Positions 17,105 through 25,751 of a DNA stretch of 64,000 nucleotides are shown here, piece by piece. This DNA is from UBA2883 sp964017965 (GTDB lineage: Bacteria > Cyanobacteriota > Vampirovibrionia > Gastranaerophilales > Gastranaerophilaceae): NCBI GenBank assembly GCA_964017965.1, contig CAXHNV010000005.1, positions 1-64,000 of the forward strand. Reading direction: 5' to 3'. A model generated the notes under the pieces. It searched no databases and was not told the DNA's origin. It saw only the letters and a list, made by a program, of their open reading frames with translations. Position numbers and translations under genes: made by a program. Each line of letters begins with the position of its first letter. Position 1 is the first letter of the stretch.

Positions 17105-18405
17105 TTGAATCACAACTTCTAAACTTTATTAAATCATACAAACTTCAAAACAAAACCGTTATAGTAGGGTTTTCAGGCGGATACGATTCTATGTGCCTGC
17201 TTTATTCGTTGAATAAAATTAAGAACGAATGCGGATTAACTTTAGTTGGTGCACATTATAATCATAATTGGCGCGGTGAAACTGCAAAACAAGAACAGGT
17301 TCGCTGCGAAGAGTTTTGTAGAAACTTGGGTATAGATTTTTACACAGAAACTGCCCCTGAGGATACAAAGAAAAACGAAACCGTTGCAAGAGAACAAAGG
17401 TACGAATTTTTTGAACGAGCACAGATTAAATACAATACTGATGTGGTTTTCACAGCCCACAATTTTAATGATAACGCAGAAACTTTAATCTATAGAATTG
17501 CAAAAGGCACAGGGCTTACAGGACTAAAAGGGATTCAAAAAAAACGCGATAATTACTATAGACCGTTACTTGATATCTCAAGAAACGAAATAGAAACTTA
17601 TTGTCGTGAACATAATTTAAACCCGAATACAGATGATTCAAACAACGACATCGTACACAAAAGAAATCTTATCAGACACGAAATCTTGCCATTATTAGAA
17701 AAGATAAATCCCAATGTCATAGCCGCAATCAATAATCTTTCTAGGGTTGCTGAATGTGAATTGGATGTCTTAGACGAGTACTTAGATTCTGTGAAAAAAG
17801 ATAAGATTATAACTGAAGAGTTTGCTAAACTTTCAAAAAATCTGCAGCAAAAAATAGTTTATGACTATATCTACAATTCAGAAATAGACTACGATTACAG
17901 GTTAATAGAAAACGCGACAAATTTCTTAATCAAATCAATAAATAACAATAAAATCGCGAAATTTTCACTGGATAAAAACCATTACTTATACATAGACAGC
18001 AAAACTATTGAGATAATAAAAACATCTAAGAAAAACCTTGAGGTTATAACTATAACAGGTGCAGGTGAATACGATTATAACGGCAAAGTTATCGAAATAA
18101 GAGAATGTGAAGCGCCTGCTCAAGTCACTGATGAATCAAACGTTTACGTAGATTTATCAGCTTATAAAACTTTGTATTTAAGAACCCGAAAAGATGGCGA
18201 TATTATTCAGCCACTTGGAACACAGGGTACAATGAAGTTAAAAAAATATCTTATGTCAAAGAAAATTGCACAGCATAAGCGAGATGAACTTATCTTATTA
18301 TGCGATGAAAACGAAGTGTTATGGGTTGCAGGAATAGGATTAAGCGAGAAAATAAAAACAACAAAAACCTCGACCCACAAATTACAAATAAGGGAGCAAC
18401 AATGA
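17101..18405 (+). CDS. tilS: tRNA(Ile)-lysidine synthase
   Basis: 434 aa. The PP-loop SGGYDS is at residues 25-30, followed by the AHYNHNWRGE and AHNFNDNAETLIYRIAKGTG motifs of TilS. The TilS C-terminal domain (LRTRKDGDIIQPLG, MKLKKYLM, ELILLCDENEVLWVAGIG) is present. It converts C34 of tRNA-Ile(CAU) to lysidine so AUA is read. The TTG start overlaps the preceding stop (TTGA), and the stop overlaps hpt (ATGA): tight coupling. The TilS-Hpt pair is a common bacterial linkage. Confidence 0.95.
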   Translation: MIESQLLNFIKSYKLQNKTVIVGFSGGYDSMCLLYSLNKIKNECGLTLVGAHYNHNWRGETAKQEQVRCEEFCRNLGIDFYTETAPEDTKKNETVAREQRYEFFERAQIKYNTDVVFTAHNFNDNAETLIYRIAKGTGLTGLKGIQKKRDNYYRPLLDISRNEIETYCREHNLNPNTDDSNNDIVHKRNLIRHEILPLLEKINPNVIAAINNLSRVAECELDVLDEYLDSVKKDKIITEEFAKLSKNLQQKIVYDYIYNSEIDYDYRLIENATNFLIKSINNNKIAKFSLDKNHYLYIDSKTIEIIKTSKKNLEVITITGAGEYDYNGKVIEIRECEAPAQVTDESNVYVDLSAYKTLYLRTRKDGDIIQPLGTQGTMKLKKYLMSKKIAQHKRDELILLCDENEVLWVAGIGLSEKIKTTKTSTHKLQIREQQ

Positions 18406-18938
18406 AACAAATCACTCAAGAAGATATTAAAGTATTATTTACAGAACAGCAAATCCAAACAAGGATAAAAGAATTGGCTCAAGAGATTAACAAAGAGTAC
18501 GCAGGCGAAGAACTATATGTAATCTGCGTTCTTAAAGGCTCTGTAATGTTTATGGTTGATTTAGTTAAGCATATAACCGTACCAGTCAGAATGGAGTTTA
18601 TCCGACTTTCGAGTTATGGGGCTAATTATACATCATCAGGCGAGATTCACGCAGTTGATTTATCGCTGCCTGATTTAAACGGTAAAAATGTTGTTGTCGT
18701 GGAAGATATTATTGATACAGGTCATACTGCACAGTTTTTAACTAATTACCTTACTCATCATTTCAATCTTAAATCTTACAAGTTTGTATCTTTATTGGAT
18801 AAGAAATGCAGACGAGAGGTTGATGTTCAAGCTGATATGTATGGTTTTGAGATAGATGATAAGTTTTTGGTCGGATACGGATTAGATTACGATGGATTTT
18901 ACAGAAATATCACTTACGTAGGATATGTAGAAGTATAA
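18402..18938 (+). CDS. hpt: Hypoxanthine phosphoribosyltransferase
   Basis: 178 aa from ATG 18402 (MKQITQEDIKV), overlapping the tilS stop by 4 bp with AGGGAG upstream; a longer frame inside tilS is spurious. The PRPP-binding motif VVVVEDIIDTGHT (about 97-109), the CVLKGSVMFMVDL loop and the C-terminal KFLVGYGLDYDGFYRN are typical of HPRT. It salvages hypoxanthine and guanine. Last gene of the operon before a strong terminator. Confidence 0.96.
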   Translation: MKQITQEDIKVLFTEQQIQTRIKELAQEINKEYAGEELYVICVLKGSVMFMVDLVKHITVPVRMEFIRLSSYGANYTSSGEIHAVDLSLPDLNGKNVVVVEDIIDTGHTAQFLTNYLTHHFNLKSYKFVSLLDKKCRREVDVQADMYGFEIDDKFLVGYGLDYDGFYRNITYVGYVEV

Positions 18939-18939
18939 G

Positions 18940-18970
18940 AAAAGCGCCTCAGTTACCTGAGGCGCTTTTT
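18940..18970 (+). terminator. Rho-independent terminator after hpt
   Basis: AAAGCGCCTCAG, loop TTAC, CTGAGGCGCTTT with T run. It is GC-rich and perfectly paired, and A-rich on the other side, so it may also serve the minus-strand gene ending at 18989. Confidence 0.9.
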
Positions 18971-18988
18971 ATATTTGATGTTTCGACT

Positions 18989-20050
18989 TTATACCATTGA
19001 GTAATATTGGTCTTCGATTTGTTGCCTTTGAGCTTTTGGCAGGCTGTCAAAGTATGCTTTTTCTTGAGGTGACAGACTACCGTAGAAGTCCGGAGCGAAG
19101 GATTGTTTTGTCAAGTATGTATGGATACCGATATTTTCCGGATTTGTAGCTGCTGCCTTGGTATTTGCCCATACTTCAGCTCTGTTTGAGCCTAATTTAT
19201 CTTTGACGAATTGCAGAGCGGCTTCTTTTCGTTCAGCACCTGTCATTGCTTTCACATCTCTATATGCACCTTTAGCTTTTATTCGAGCATATCTTCCGTA
19301 TACTTGCGCATCGTGTACAGTTGAATCATATTTTGCAACGAGCTTGTCTTTTAGAACACCGTCTTTATATGCTTGGGTAACTTGTCCAAACTTAGCTGAA
19401 GAATAGTCATAGCCTGCTTTTAGATTTCTGCCTGAATCGGTGAAAGTTCTACCGACAGCACGTAACGTACCTCTTGTACCTTCATATCGGGCAGCATCGA
19501 CACCGTTTGCAGCAGCAGAGCCTTTTGCATAGCCTTTAGCACCGACTGCAGTCGCAGCTATAGTTGCAGCACTTGAGCCCATAGATTGCCATGCGGCTTC
19601 TGCCTCAGCATCAGTCTTAGCAGTAGCAATGTTATAAGCAGCCTTTCCGGCACCCCAGACACCTGCTACGGTACCTGCAGCTAATAATATTGGTGTCAGA
19701 GCACCACCTGTGACAACGTTACCTGCAACAAACAGAGCTGCTACAGCGGCTGATTTAATTGTGCTCCATAAGCTCCATTCACCTTTTTCGTTCTTAAATG
19801 GACTTGTTAAGAAATTCCAGGCGCCTTTCAGCAAATTCCCGGTTGCACTCCAGAATCCAATAGAGCCGTCGTCCTTGCCGTCAGCTGTACCGTCTTTCTT
19901 TTCTTGTGGCGGAGCATCAAACCTTACGTCCTGACTAACTCCTGCCGTAAATGTCGGCGTACCGTAAGAAATCGGTGTCATTTGTGTTTTATCCAGCATA
20001 TAACCTGTTGCATAAGGGTTATAATAACCCGCATTAATTCCTGAAACCAT
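18989..20050 (-). CDS. Unknown 353-aa protein with a hydrophobic glycine/alanine-rich region
   Basis: No named family. The N-terminus (MVSGINAGYYNPYATGYML) is Gly/Tyr/Asn-rich and not a Sec signal. Residues about 92-150 are hydrophobic and Ala/Gly-rich with two likely membrane-inserting segments (AAVAALFVAGNVVTGGA, ILLAAGTVAGVWGAGKA). The C-terminal 200 residues are basic, helical and Tyr/Ala/Lys-rich. A soluble N-terminus plus a central hydrophobic hairpin resembles secreted pore or translocator proteins; this is a guess. Good RBS (GAGGAAT). Monocistronic. Confidence 0.65.
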   Translation of the reverse strand: MVSGINAGYYNPYATGYMLDKTQMTPISYGTPTFTAGVSQDVRFDAPPQEKKDGTADGKDDGSIGFWSATGNLLKGAWNFLTSPFKNEKGEWSLWSTIKSAAVAALFVAGNVVTGGALTPILLAAGTVAGVWGAGKAAYNIATAKTDAEAEAAWQSMGSSAATIAATAVGAKGYAKGSAAANGVDAARYEGTRGTLRAVGRTFTDSGRNLKAGYDYSSAKFGQVTQAYKDGVLKDKLVAKYDSTVHDAQVYGRYARIKAKGAYRDVKAMTGAERKEAALQFVKDKLGSNRAEVWANTKAAATNPENIGIHTYLTKQSFAPDFYGSLSPQEKAYFDSLPKAQRQQIEDQYYSMV

Positions 20051-20391
20051 TAAATAATTCCTCTATAATGTTGTAAGTGTAAATATATGTGCAGAAAATT
20101 TTGCATAGAAATTCTGCATTTTAAATAAGGCAACTAAATTGCCAACATAAGTATGGTCATTAAAGCTATACCGGTTATTAGCTTAATACCATTTTATATC
20201 TTCGTGTTTGTTTCTATTCGCCAAAGAGCGACTTTTACAAACATTGTCGGGTATATATGTAACTCATTAATCTTACTGTCTTAATTCCCGTACTAATATA
20301 AAGTATTTTTTATCCCCAAAATTGCCTGTTTTTAAGGTTTGTTTTTCAAACCCGCTCTACAAGCGAATCATGTTGCTTTACAAAACTTCAT
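20051..20391. other. Intergenic region of about 340 bp
   Basis: AT-rich non-coding stretch between two minus-strand genes. It should contain the promoter of the 353-aa gene. I see two short hairpins (GCAGAA/TTCTGC near 20092-20119 and GGCAA/TTGCC near 20129-20143) but no ORF, tRNA or known RNA family. Confidence 0.5.
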
Positions 20392-20432
20392 AATAGGTTA
20401 AAAGCCATGTAGCGACATGGTTTTAGCCTATT
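20392..20432 (-). terminator. Long hairpin at the end of the patatin gene
   Basis: AATAGG, TAAAA and CCATGT arms form a nearly complete stem of about 18 bp with loop AGCG. It overlaps the last codons of the gene ending at 20423. The T tract is weak, so it may be a terminator or a 3' stabilising hairpin. Confidence 0.65.
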
Positions 20433-21619
20433 TCACTAACAAAATTTTCAAGTTCTTTTTGCTTGATAGTAATGACTTTTTTCAAGATATCACACGAGTT
20501 GACAAGTAAAGTCTTATTCTTGAACTTAACCTGTTTAAACCAGCCTCGTTTCAAAGGCTCATTCTGTATATCGTTTTTCAAAGTTATTAAACTTTCAAAA
20601 ATATCCACATCAACATATTTATGTTTATCTGAAAGATACAAAAACAAATCTTTTAAGTTCTCCTTGCTTTCAATGACATTATCTAAACGCAAAGATTTGT
20701 GCAACTCTTCCAAATATTGTAAAAGTTTATTATAAATATCGATTATTTTAGTTTTTTTAGTTTTAAAATGTTGGGTCAAATACTTCAATGAATCACTGTA
20801 GCCCATTTCCATAAGTTTATTTCTTGTTTTTTGTGAAATATTGAAATCAATTACAATCAAATCACCTGTCGTAATTTTCACATAATCGTACTTATCGTTT
20901 TTGCCAAAATTATCCATAATAAAATCGGTCGAAACAGAGGTCATACAGCTATAGATAGAATTCAAGAATTCAAACGCATTGCTGTTACCGCCAACGTTAT
21001 CGCCTTCTAATCTAAACTCGATGATTCTTGTTTTTGCATTAGTAAGGTTTTTCGAAAGTTTCCATAAAGGAATCCCTTTCATCAAATCACCGTCAACGAG
21101 TTTTCTGTTATTAAGCTCGACAGGAGTCATAAGCCCCGGCATACTGCAAGAAATTCTGACTGCTTCTGCTATTTCGAAATCCGGGGTTTCGAATGTTGAA
21201 AACTCGTAAGGCTTAAATGTGTTCAAATCTGTTGTAATCAACACAAGGTTTTTATCAATATTATGAAAACAAACCGGTTCGTTTTCGCCTTTTCTATAGT
21301 CTTCACCATAGAATTTCTTTTCAATTAAATCGCGTATCCAATCGGTAAAAACATTGCCTTTACTTATTGCAAAATCCTTGTTTATACCAAAATGGATATC
21401 TCTAAAAAGTTCAAAATTAACCTGCATAAAGATATCACTAATCTCATTTGCAGAATAACCCACAGCAACAAGAGCTGCTACAATAGAGCCCACAGAAGAA
21501 CCCGCGAGGACATCAATGTCAATATTGAGTTCATCGAGTGCTTGAAGCGCTCCGGCATAAGCAATTCCACGAACTGCTCCACCTCCGAATATACAAGTAT
21601 AAGAACCTTTTTTTGTCAT
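20423..21619 (-). CDS. Patatin-like phospholipase
   Basis: 398 aa. The oxyanion loop GGGAVRG is at residues 12-18, the nucleophile elbow GSSVG at 40-44 (Ser42), and the catalytic Asp in DGD at 176. This is the Ser-Asp dyad of patatin lipid acyl hydrolases. The C-terminal 170 residues are helical and specific to this protein. There is no signal peptide, so it acts in the cytosol or is exported by another route. An extended -10 (TGG then TATAAT, 21634-21626) ends exactly 6 nt before the ATG and there is no RBS, predicting a leaderless mRNA. Confidence 0.9.
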   Translation of the reverse strand: MTKKGSYTCIFGGGAVRGIAYAGALQALDELNIDIDVLAGSSVGSIVAALVAVGYSANEISDIFMQVNFELFRDIHFGINKDFAISKGNVFTDWIRDLIEKKFYGEDYRKGENEPVCFHNIDKNLVLITTDLNTFKPYEFSTFETPDFEIAEAVRISCSMPGLMTPVELNNRKLVDGDLMKGIPLWKLSKNLTNAKTRIIEFRLEGDNVGGNSNAFEFLNSIYSCMTSVSTDFIMDNFGKNDKYDYVKITTGDLIVIDFNISQKTRNKLMEMGYSDSLKYLTQHFKTKKTKIIDIYNKLLQYLEELHKSLRLDNVIESKENLKDLFLYLSDKHKYVDVDIFESLITLKNDIQNEPLKRGWFKQVKFKNKTLLVNSCDILKKVITIKQKELENFVSEIG

Positions 21620-21625
21620 AAGTCT

Positions 21626-21634
21626 ATTATACCA
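21626..21634 (-). promoter_or_regulatory. Extended -10 promoter of the patatin gene, leaderless
   Basis: TGG then TATAAT on the minus strand; six bases separate the hexamer from ATG 21619, so transcription should start at or next to the A of the start codon. No Shine-Dalgarno is present. Confidence 0.5.
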
Positions 21635-21673
21635 ACTTTAACAAAAAAGTTTATCATACAATAGAGTGAAGAT

Positions 21674-22237
21674 TTACGATAAAAAATAGTCCAAAATGGC
21701 TTCTGTATATCGCATATCCGTAGCACTGAACGGCATAACCACACCGCCGAATTGTTTTCTAATATTTGCGATAACGGCTTGAACTTTTGAACGTGGTACA
21801 TAATCCATTTTTGTTGCAATAGTTATGATAGGCAATTCATGGGCTTCAACCCATTCACGCATTTGAAAATCATTCTTTTGAATATCATGACGCGAATCAA
21901 TGAGCTGAACAAGGGTTTTTATTTGTTCTCTATTCAACAAATACTCTTCCAGATTCTTTTGCCACCTTGCCTGAGTTTCTTTAGAAATCTTTGCGTAACC
22001 ATAACCGGGCAAATCCGCTATAGTAAACTTATCGGAGAAATTAAAGAAATTAATAAGCCTTGTTTTGCCGGGCGTATTTGAAGTTTTAGCTAGTTTTTTG
22101 TTATTAGCAAGCGCATTGATAAACGACGATTTACCAACATTTGACCTACCCAACAACGGATACTCCGGCAATATATAATTCGGACACTGTGAGAGCTTCT
22201 CTGCACTTATTAAAAATGTTCCCTGTAAATGTTTCAT
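21674..22237 (-). CDS. engB: Ribosome-biogenesis GTPase EngB/YsxC
   Basis: 187 aa. G1 GRSNVGKS at 30-37, G2 threonine in NTPGKT near 54-59, G3 DLPGYG at 75-80 and G4 TKMD at 142-145. The preceding NYILPEYPLLGRSNVGKSS and the following DSRHDIQ are signatures of the EngB family, needed for 50S subunit assembly. The ATG overlaps the stop of the small upstream gene (TAATG), indicating an operon of two genes. Confidence 0.97.
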   Translation of the reverse strand: MKHLQGTFLISAEKLSQCPNYILPEYPLLGRSNVGKSSFINALANNKKLAKTSNTPGKTRLINFFNFSDKFTIADLPGYGYAKISKETQARWQKNLEEYLLNREQIKTLVQLIDSRHDIQKNDFQMREWVEAHELPIITIATKMDYVPRSKVQAVIANIRKQFGGVVMPFSATDMRYTEAILDYFLS

Positions 22238-22515
22238 TATTTATCTTTCTGCTCGAGAAAAACCCGCTCTTCTTTTGAGGTTTCCAAATCAGTCATACTC
22301 TTAACCTTAGCTCTGTGCATTGTAAGTTTCAACAGATTATAAACCTTTTCATTATTAACAACTGTAATTTGAGCCTTCTGTTCCATTAAATCGACATTGA
22401 TAGCTTTTTTATTGAACATATTTTCAGAACGAATATGTACAAGACTGACAAGTCCGTGTCGTAAAATACTTAACGGTCGTCTTAAAAACAATTCGAATGT
22501 ATCAAATATATTCAT
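22237..22515 (-). CDS. Small unknown protein upstream of engB
   Basis: 92 aa from ATG 22515 (MNIFDTFELFLRRPLS), with AGGAT 8 nt upstream; an ATG six codons earlier lacks an RBS. The sequence has a basic N-terminal half and a Glu/Lys-rich C-terminal half with no membrane helix. No family recognised. It overlaps engB by one base, so it is expressed with it and could serve ribosome biogenesis by association only. Confidence 0.6.
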   Translation of the reverse strand: MNIFDTFELFLRRPLSILRHGLVSLVHIRSENMFNKKAINVDLMEQKAQITVVNNEKVYNLLKLTMHRAKVKSMTDLETSKEERVFLEQKDK

Positions 22516-22599
22516 AACTATCCTAACAAACATGAAGATTATTTTTTGCTATCCAATCATTAAGGTTTGCGTTAAAGCGCAAACCTTAATAAATCTATT

Positions 22600-24678
22600 T
22601 TACATTTCTTTTGGTGAATAATCAACTGTCGGAGTTGAATTTTTACCTTTATTTTTTACTTTCTTAACCTTTTTAGGCTTTGGTTGTTTCTCTTTTTTTA
22701 GTTTTTCAACCTTTTGCTTAACAGGCTTTTCAACTTTAGGCTTAACCTGTTTTTCTTTCTTAGGTTTTTCTACTTTCGGTTTTTCCGGTTTAACATTACT
22801 TACCGGAACAATATTTTTCTCTTTAGCTTTTTCCTGAGCTTGAAGAGTCTTCGCCTGTTCTTTTGCAACTCTTGCTTTTTCACGTTCGCATTTTCTGTCA
22901 ATCTTTGATTTAACTTTATTTAAACGTTTTTTGTATTGTGCAAGAGTGTCAGCGTCTTTGGTCTTAGCTACTACGATAGAGTAGTTAACATAAGCTTCGT
23001 TATATTTTCTTTGACGTTGGTTTAATCTACCCATAAGCATGTTAGCTCTGATATCGTAAGGATAAACTTTTAATGCTCTATACAAGTATTCACGTTCAAA
23101 GAATGTATTATTTCTTTTTCTAAAATAGTTTGCATTGTCTGTTTGCTGTGTTGCAGCAGTACGTGCAATTTTGATATAAGAAATATTGTTTTTAGCGATT
23201 ACATTTGCAGGATCGCAAGCCAACAAATCTCTAAAAACTTTCTCAGCTTCATCATATAGTTTGCTGAACATAAATAATTCGCCTAAGTACAACTTTTCTT
23301 TATTAGTTTTAGCCATATTTATAGCCATTTGATAATCATTGAACCCGTCTTTAAAATTAGCTAATGCAACATTTGCATCCCCTCTGACAAGGTAATCATC
23401 AATGCCTGTACATTGTCTTGACAATATGTTATTCAAGCTTGCACATGAATCTTTTGGACAGTTCATCAAAGCTGACAACTTAGCTTTTGCAAGATAAAGT
23501 TCTAAATCGTTAGGGTTTTCTTTAATCGCTTTATCTAAGTAAGCAGAAGCTTCAAGAAGTTTGCTGTCTGTAGAAAACGCTGATTTAGAAGCTGTGCTCA
23601 TAGCAAGAGCATAGTATGCAGAAGCAAGCCCTTTGACAGCTTCCGGTTTCAAGCTTTGACGAATTTTTTCATAATAAGCAACCGCTTCATTGTATTTACC
23701 CATTTCCAAATACATATCAGCTATTTTCAACTGGGTTTGTTCAGAATCCGGAGCTATTGATAAAATTGTTTTATAAGAATCTAAAGCTAGTTCGAAATCC
23801 CTGCGGGTTTCATAGATACTTGCAAGGTTAGCGTAAGGTGCAAGGTTTTCAGGGGTAATTTCGATTGCTTTTTTGTATGCAGCAATAGCAGCAGCTTCGT
23901 TACCCTGTTGTTTGTAAGCGTCACCGCGGAGGTTGTACGCATAACTTGAGTAACCTTTCCACGCCAGACATTTGTTGATATATGTTAAACATTTTGCATA
24001 GTTACCGTTTGCAAATTCCAATTGTGCAAGGTGATAGTATGCTGCTGAAGAATTAGGGTTTACAGATACTGCTTTTTTGAAACAATATTCAGCTTTTTGA
24101 GTATCGCCTTCTGCTAAGTATACAGTACCTAAGTTATCTATAGCAACTGCATAATTTGGTGCTAATTCTAACGCTTTTTCTATATTTTTTCTTGCTTCAT
24201 CATAGTTGCCCGCTCTTAATTCCATAACCCCTAAAGCATTGTAAGCTTTGTAGTTTTCCGGATTCAACTGGATTGCATATTTGAATTCACGTGTTGCAAT
24301 ATCAGTTAAAGAATCTGTCTTCGTTCTAAATTCCATATTAGAAGAAGCCATTCTCTTATAGAAAACAACACCCTGCGCAAAGTGCAGGTCAGAATTTTTC
24401 GGGATAATATTTTTTAATTTATCGATTTGGTCTTGAGCAAGTTCAAGCTTAGATTGAAGCGCCCAAGATACAGCGGCTAAAGCTTGTACTTCATAATTAT
24501 TTTTGTATTCTGTTAAAGTTCTATATACAACTTCATCAGCACCTCTATAGTTTGCTTTTTCAATAGAGCTGTTGATTTGTGCGATATTCTTTTCTAAATT
24601 AATCGGGGCAGCGTAGGTAAATGTAGAGTTTAATCCAACAAACAATACCAAGGCTGATAATGCAATTTTCTTGTTCAT
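22600..24678 (-). CDS. Exported TPR-repeat protein with Lys/Pro-rich tail
   Basis: 692 aa from ATG 24678, chosen over an upstream TTG because GAGG stands at RBS distance. A Sec signal peptide (ALSALVLFVGLNSTFTYAA core) is followed by about ten TPR units between residues 40 and 560, for example YKAYNALGVMELRAGNYDEA and YAVAIDNLGTVYLAEGDTQKA. The C-terminal 110 residues are a repetitive Lys-Pro-Glu tract (KPKVEKPKKEKQ type), likely an extended linker that could cross or bind peptidoglycan. TPRs make protein contacts; partner unknown. Divergent from the Xer recombinase. Confidence 0.9.
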   Translation of the reverse strand: MNKKIALSALVLFVGLNSTFTYAAPINLEKNIAQINSSIEKANYRGADEVVYRTLTEYKNNYEVQALAAVSWALQSKLELAQDQIDKLKNIIPKNSDLHFAQGVVFYKRMASSNMEFRTKTDSLTDIATREFKYAIQLNPENYKAYNALGVMELRAGNYDEARKNIEKALELAPNYAVAIDNLGTVYLAEGDTQKAEYCFKKAVSVNPNSSAAYYHLAQLEFANGNYAKCLTYINKCLAWKGYSSYAYNLRGDAYKQQGNEAAAIAAYKKAIEITPENLAPYANLASIYETRRDFELALDSYKTILSIAPDSEQTQLKIADMYLEMGKYNEAVAYYEKIRQSLKPEAVKGLASAYYALAMSTASKSAFSTDSKLLEASAYLDKAIKENPNDLELYLAKAKLSALMNCPKDSCASLNNILSRQCTGIDDYLVRGDANVALANFKDGFNDYQMAINMAKTNKEKLYLGELFMFSKLYDEAEKVFRDLLACDPANVIAKNNISYIKIARTAATQQTDNANYFRKRNNTFFEREYLYRALKVYPYDIRANMLMGRLNQRQRKYNEAYVNYSIVVAKTKDADTLAQYKKRLNKVKSKIDRKCEREKARVAKEQAKTLQAQEKAKEKNIVPVSNVKPEKPKVEKPKKEKQVKPKVEKPVKQKVEKLKKEKQPKPKKVKKVKNKGKNSTPTVDYSPKEM

Positions 24679-24762
24679 AACATACCTCAATAGTTTTATG
24701 TACTATAATTCGTTTTTATTGTATTATATTGAGTAACAAAAAACAACACGGTTAGGGCAAAA

Positions 24763-25686
24763 ATGGCAAAAAATACTTCATTTGATGTATATTTAAAATC
24801 ATTTATAGCGTATTTATCTGTAGAGAAAAATTTTTCTGATTACACAGTTGCCGCATATAAATCTGACCTTATCAGTTTTTTTATCTGGAACAACAGCAGA
24901 AGCCCTGAAACTGTTACTTACGCACAGCTTCGAGAGTATTTGCATTTCATACAGAAGTTCAATTATAAAAAGACTACTGTTGCAAGAAAGATTGCTTCAC
25001 TCAGAACATTTTTCAAGTATTTGTATAAATCACAGTTTATTCAAACAAACCCTGCAGAAAGCATTTCAGCGCCAAAGAAGCCAAAGGCATTGCCAAAGTT
25101 TCTCACTGATGATGAGATGAACAAAATCCTTGACAATATAAAGATAGATACACCTGCAGGTTTAAGGAATAAAGCTATACTGGAACTTCTGGCGGCAACA
25201 GGAATGCGGGTATCTGAGCTTAGTAACCTGAACTTTGAAAACCTTAACCTTGATGAAAACGAGATAACTGTTTTTGGTAAAGGCGCAAAAGAAAGGATTG
25301 TACTGGTATCTGAGCGTGCAAAGAAATTTTTAACCCAGTATATAGAGGTTGCAAGACCCTTGATTATGAAAGACGCACCGAATCAAGACTTAACAAATTC
25401 TTCGCCTGTGTTTATTAATAAGACAGGGTTCAGACTTCAAACCAAAACAATACGGGTAACTATCAATGATTTGGTAGACAAGCTGCAGCTTCCAAAACAC
25501 GTAACACCTCACGTATTCAGACACAGTTTTGCTACAAAAATGCTTGAGCATGGTGCGGATTTGAGAGTTGTACAGGAACTATTAGGACACGCAAGTATTT
25601 CTAATACACAAATTTATACCCACGTATCTGTTCAACATTTAAAAGACGAATACGATAAAGCTCATCCGCACGCTAAACTGGATTAA
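24763..25686 (+). CDS. Tyrosine recombinase XerC/XerD type
   Basis: 307 aa. The N-terminal SAM-like core-binding domain (residues 5-95) precedes a catalytic domain with R149 (TGMRVSEL), K173 (FGKGAKER), H250-x2-R253 (HVFRHSF), H276 (LLGHASIS) and nucleophile Y285 (TQIYTH). Length and motifs match chromosomal XerC/XerD, which resolve dimers at dif. It has no neighbouring integron or phage genes, so a housekeeping role is more likely than element integration. C or D cannot be told by eye. Confidence 0.95.
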   Translation: MAKNTSFDVYLKSFIAYLSVEKNFSDYTVAAYKSDLISFFIWNNSRSPETVTYAQLREYLHFIQKFNYKKTTVARKIASLRTFFKYLYKSQFIQTNPAESISAPKKPKALPKFLTDDEMNKILDNIKIDTPAGLRNKAILELLAATGMRVSELSNLNFENLNLDENEITVFGKGAKERIVLVSERAKKFLTQYIEVARPLIMKDAPNQDLTNSSPVFINKTGFRLQTKTIRVTINDLVDKLQLPKHVTPHVFRHSFATKMLEHGADLRVVQELLGHASISNTQIYTHVSVQHLKDEYDKAHPHAKLD

Positions 25687-25725
25687 ATCAACCTACCTAC
25701 TATTATATTCATATTTGGCATGGTA

Positions 25726-25734
25726 TGATATAAA
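25726..25734 (+). promoter_or_regulatory. Extended -10 promoter of the M16 peptidase gene
   Basis: TGA then TATAAA about 17 bp before ATG 25752. The 17-mer around it (TGGTATGATATAAAAAA) is identical to the one at 46590-46606 upstream of the vWA gene, so this is a recurrent promoter type in this genome. Confidence 0.45.
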
Positions 25735-25751
25735 AAAAGTGAGGATTAAAG

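Noticed and set aside
20051..20391. Possible known small RNA (6S-like) in the intergenic region
   Set aside because: Only short scattered hairpins; no long closed stem with central bubble could be traced.
24763..25686. Xer recombinase as integrase of a mobile element
   Set aside because: Sequence and length fit chromosomal XerC/D and no flanking att sites or phage genes are seen.
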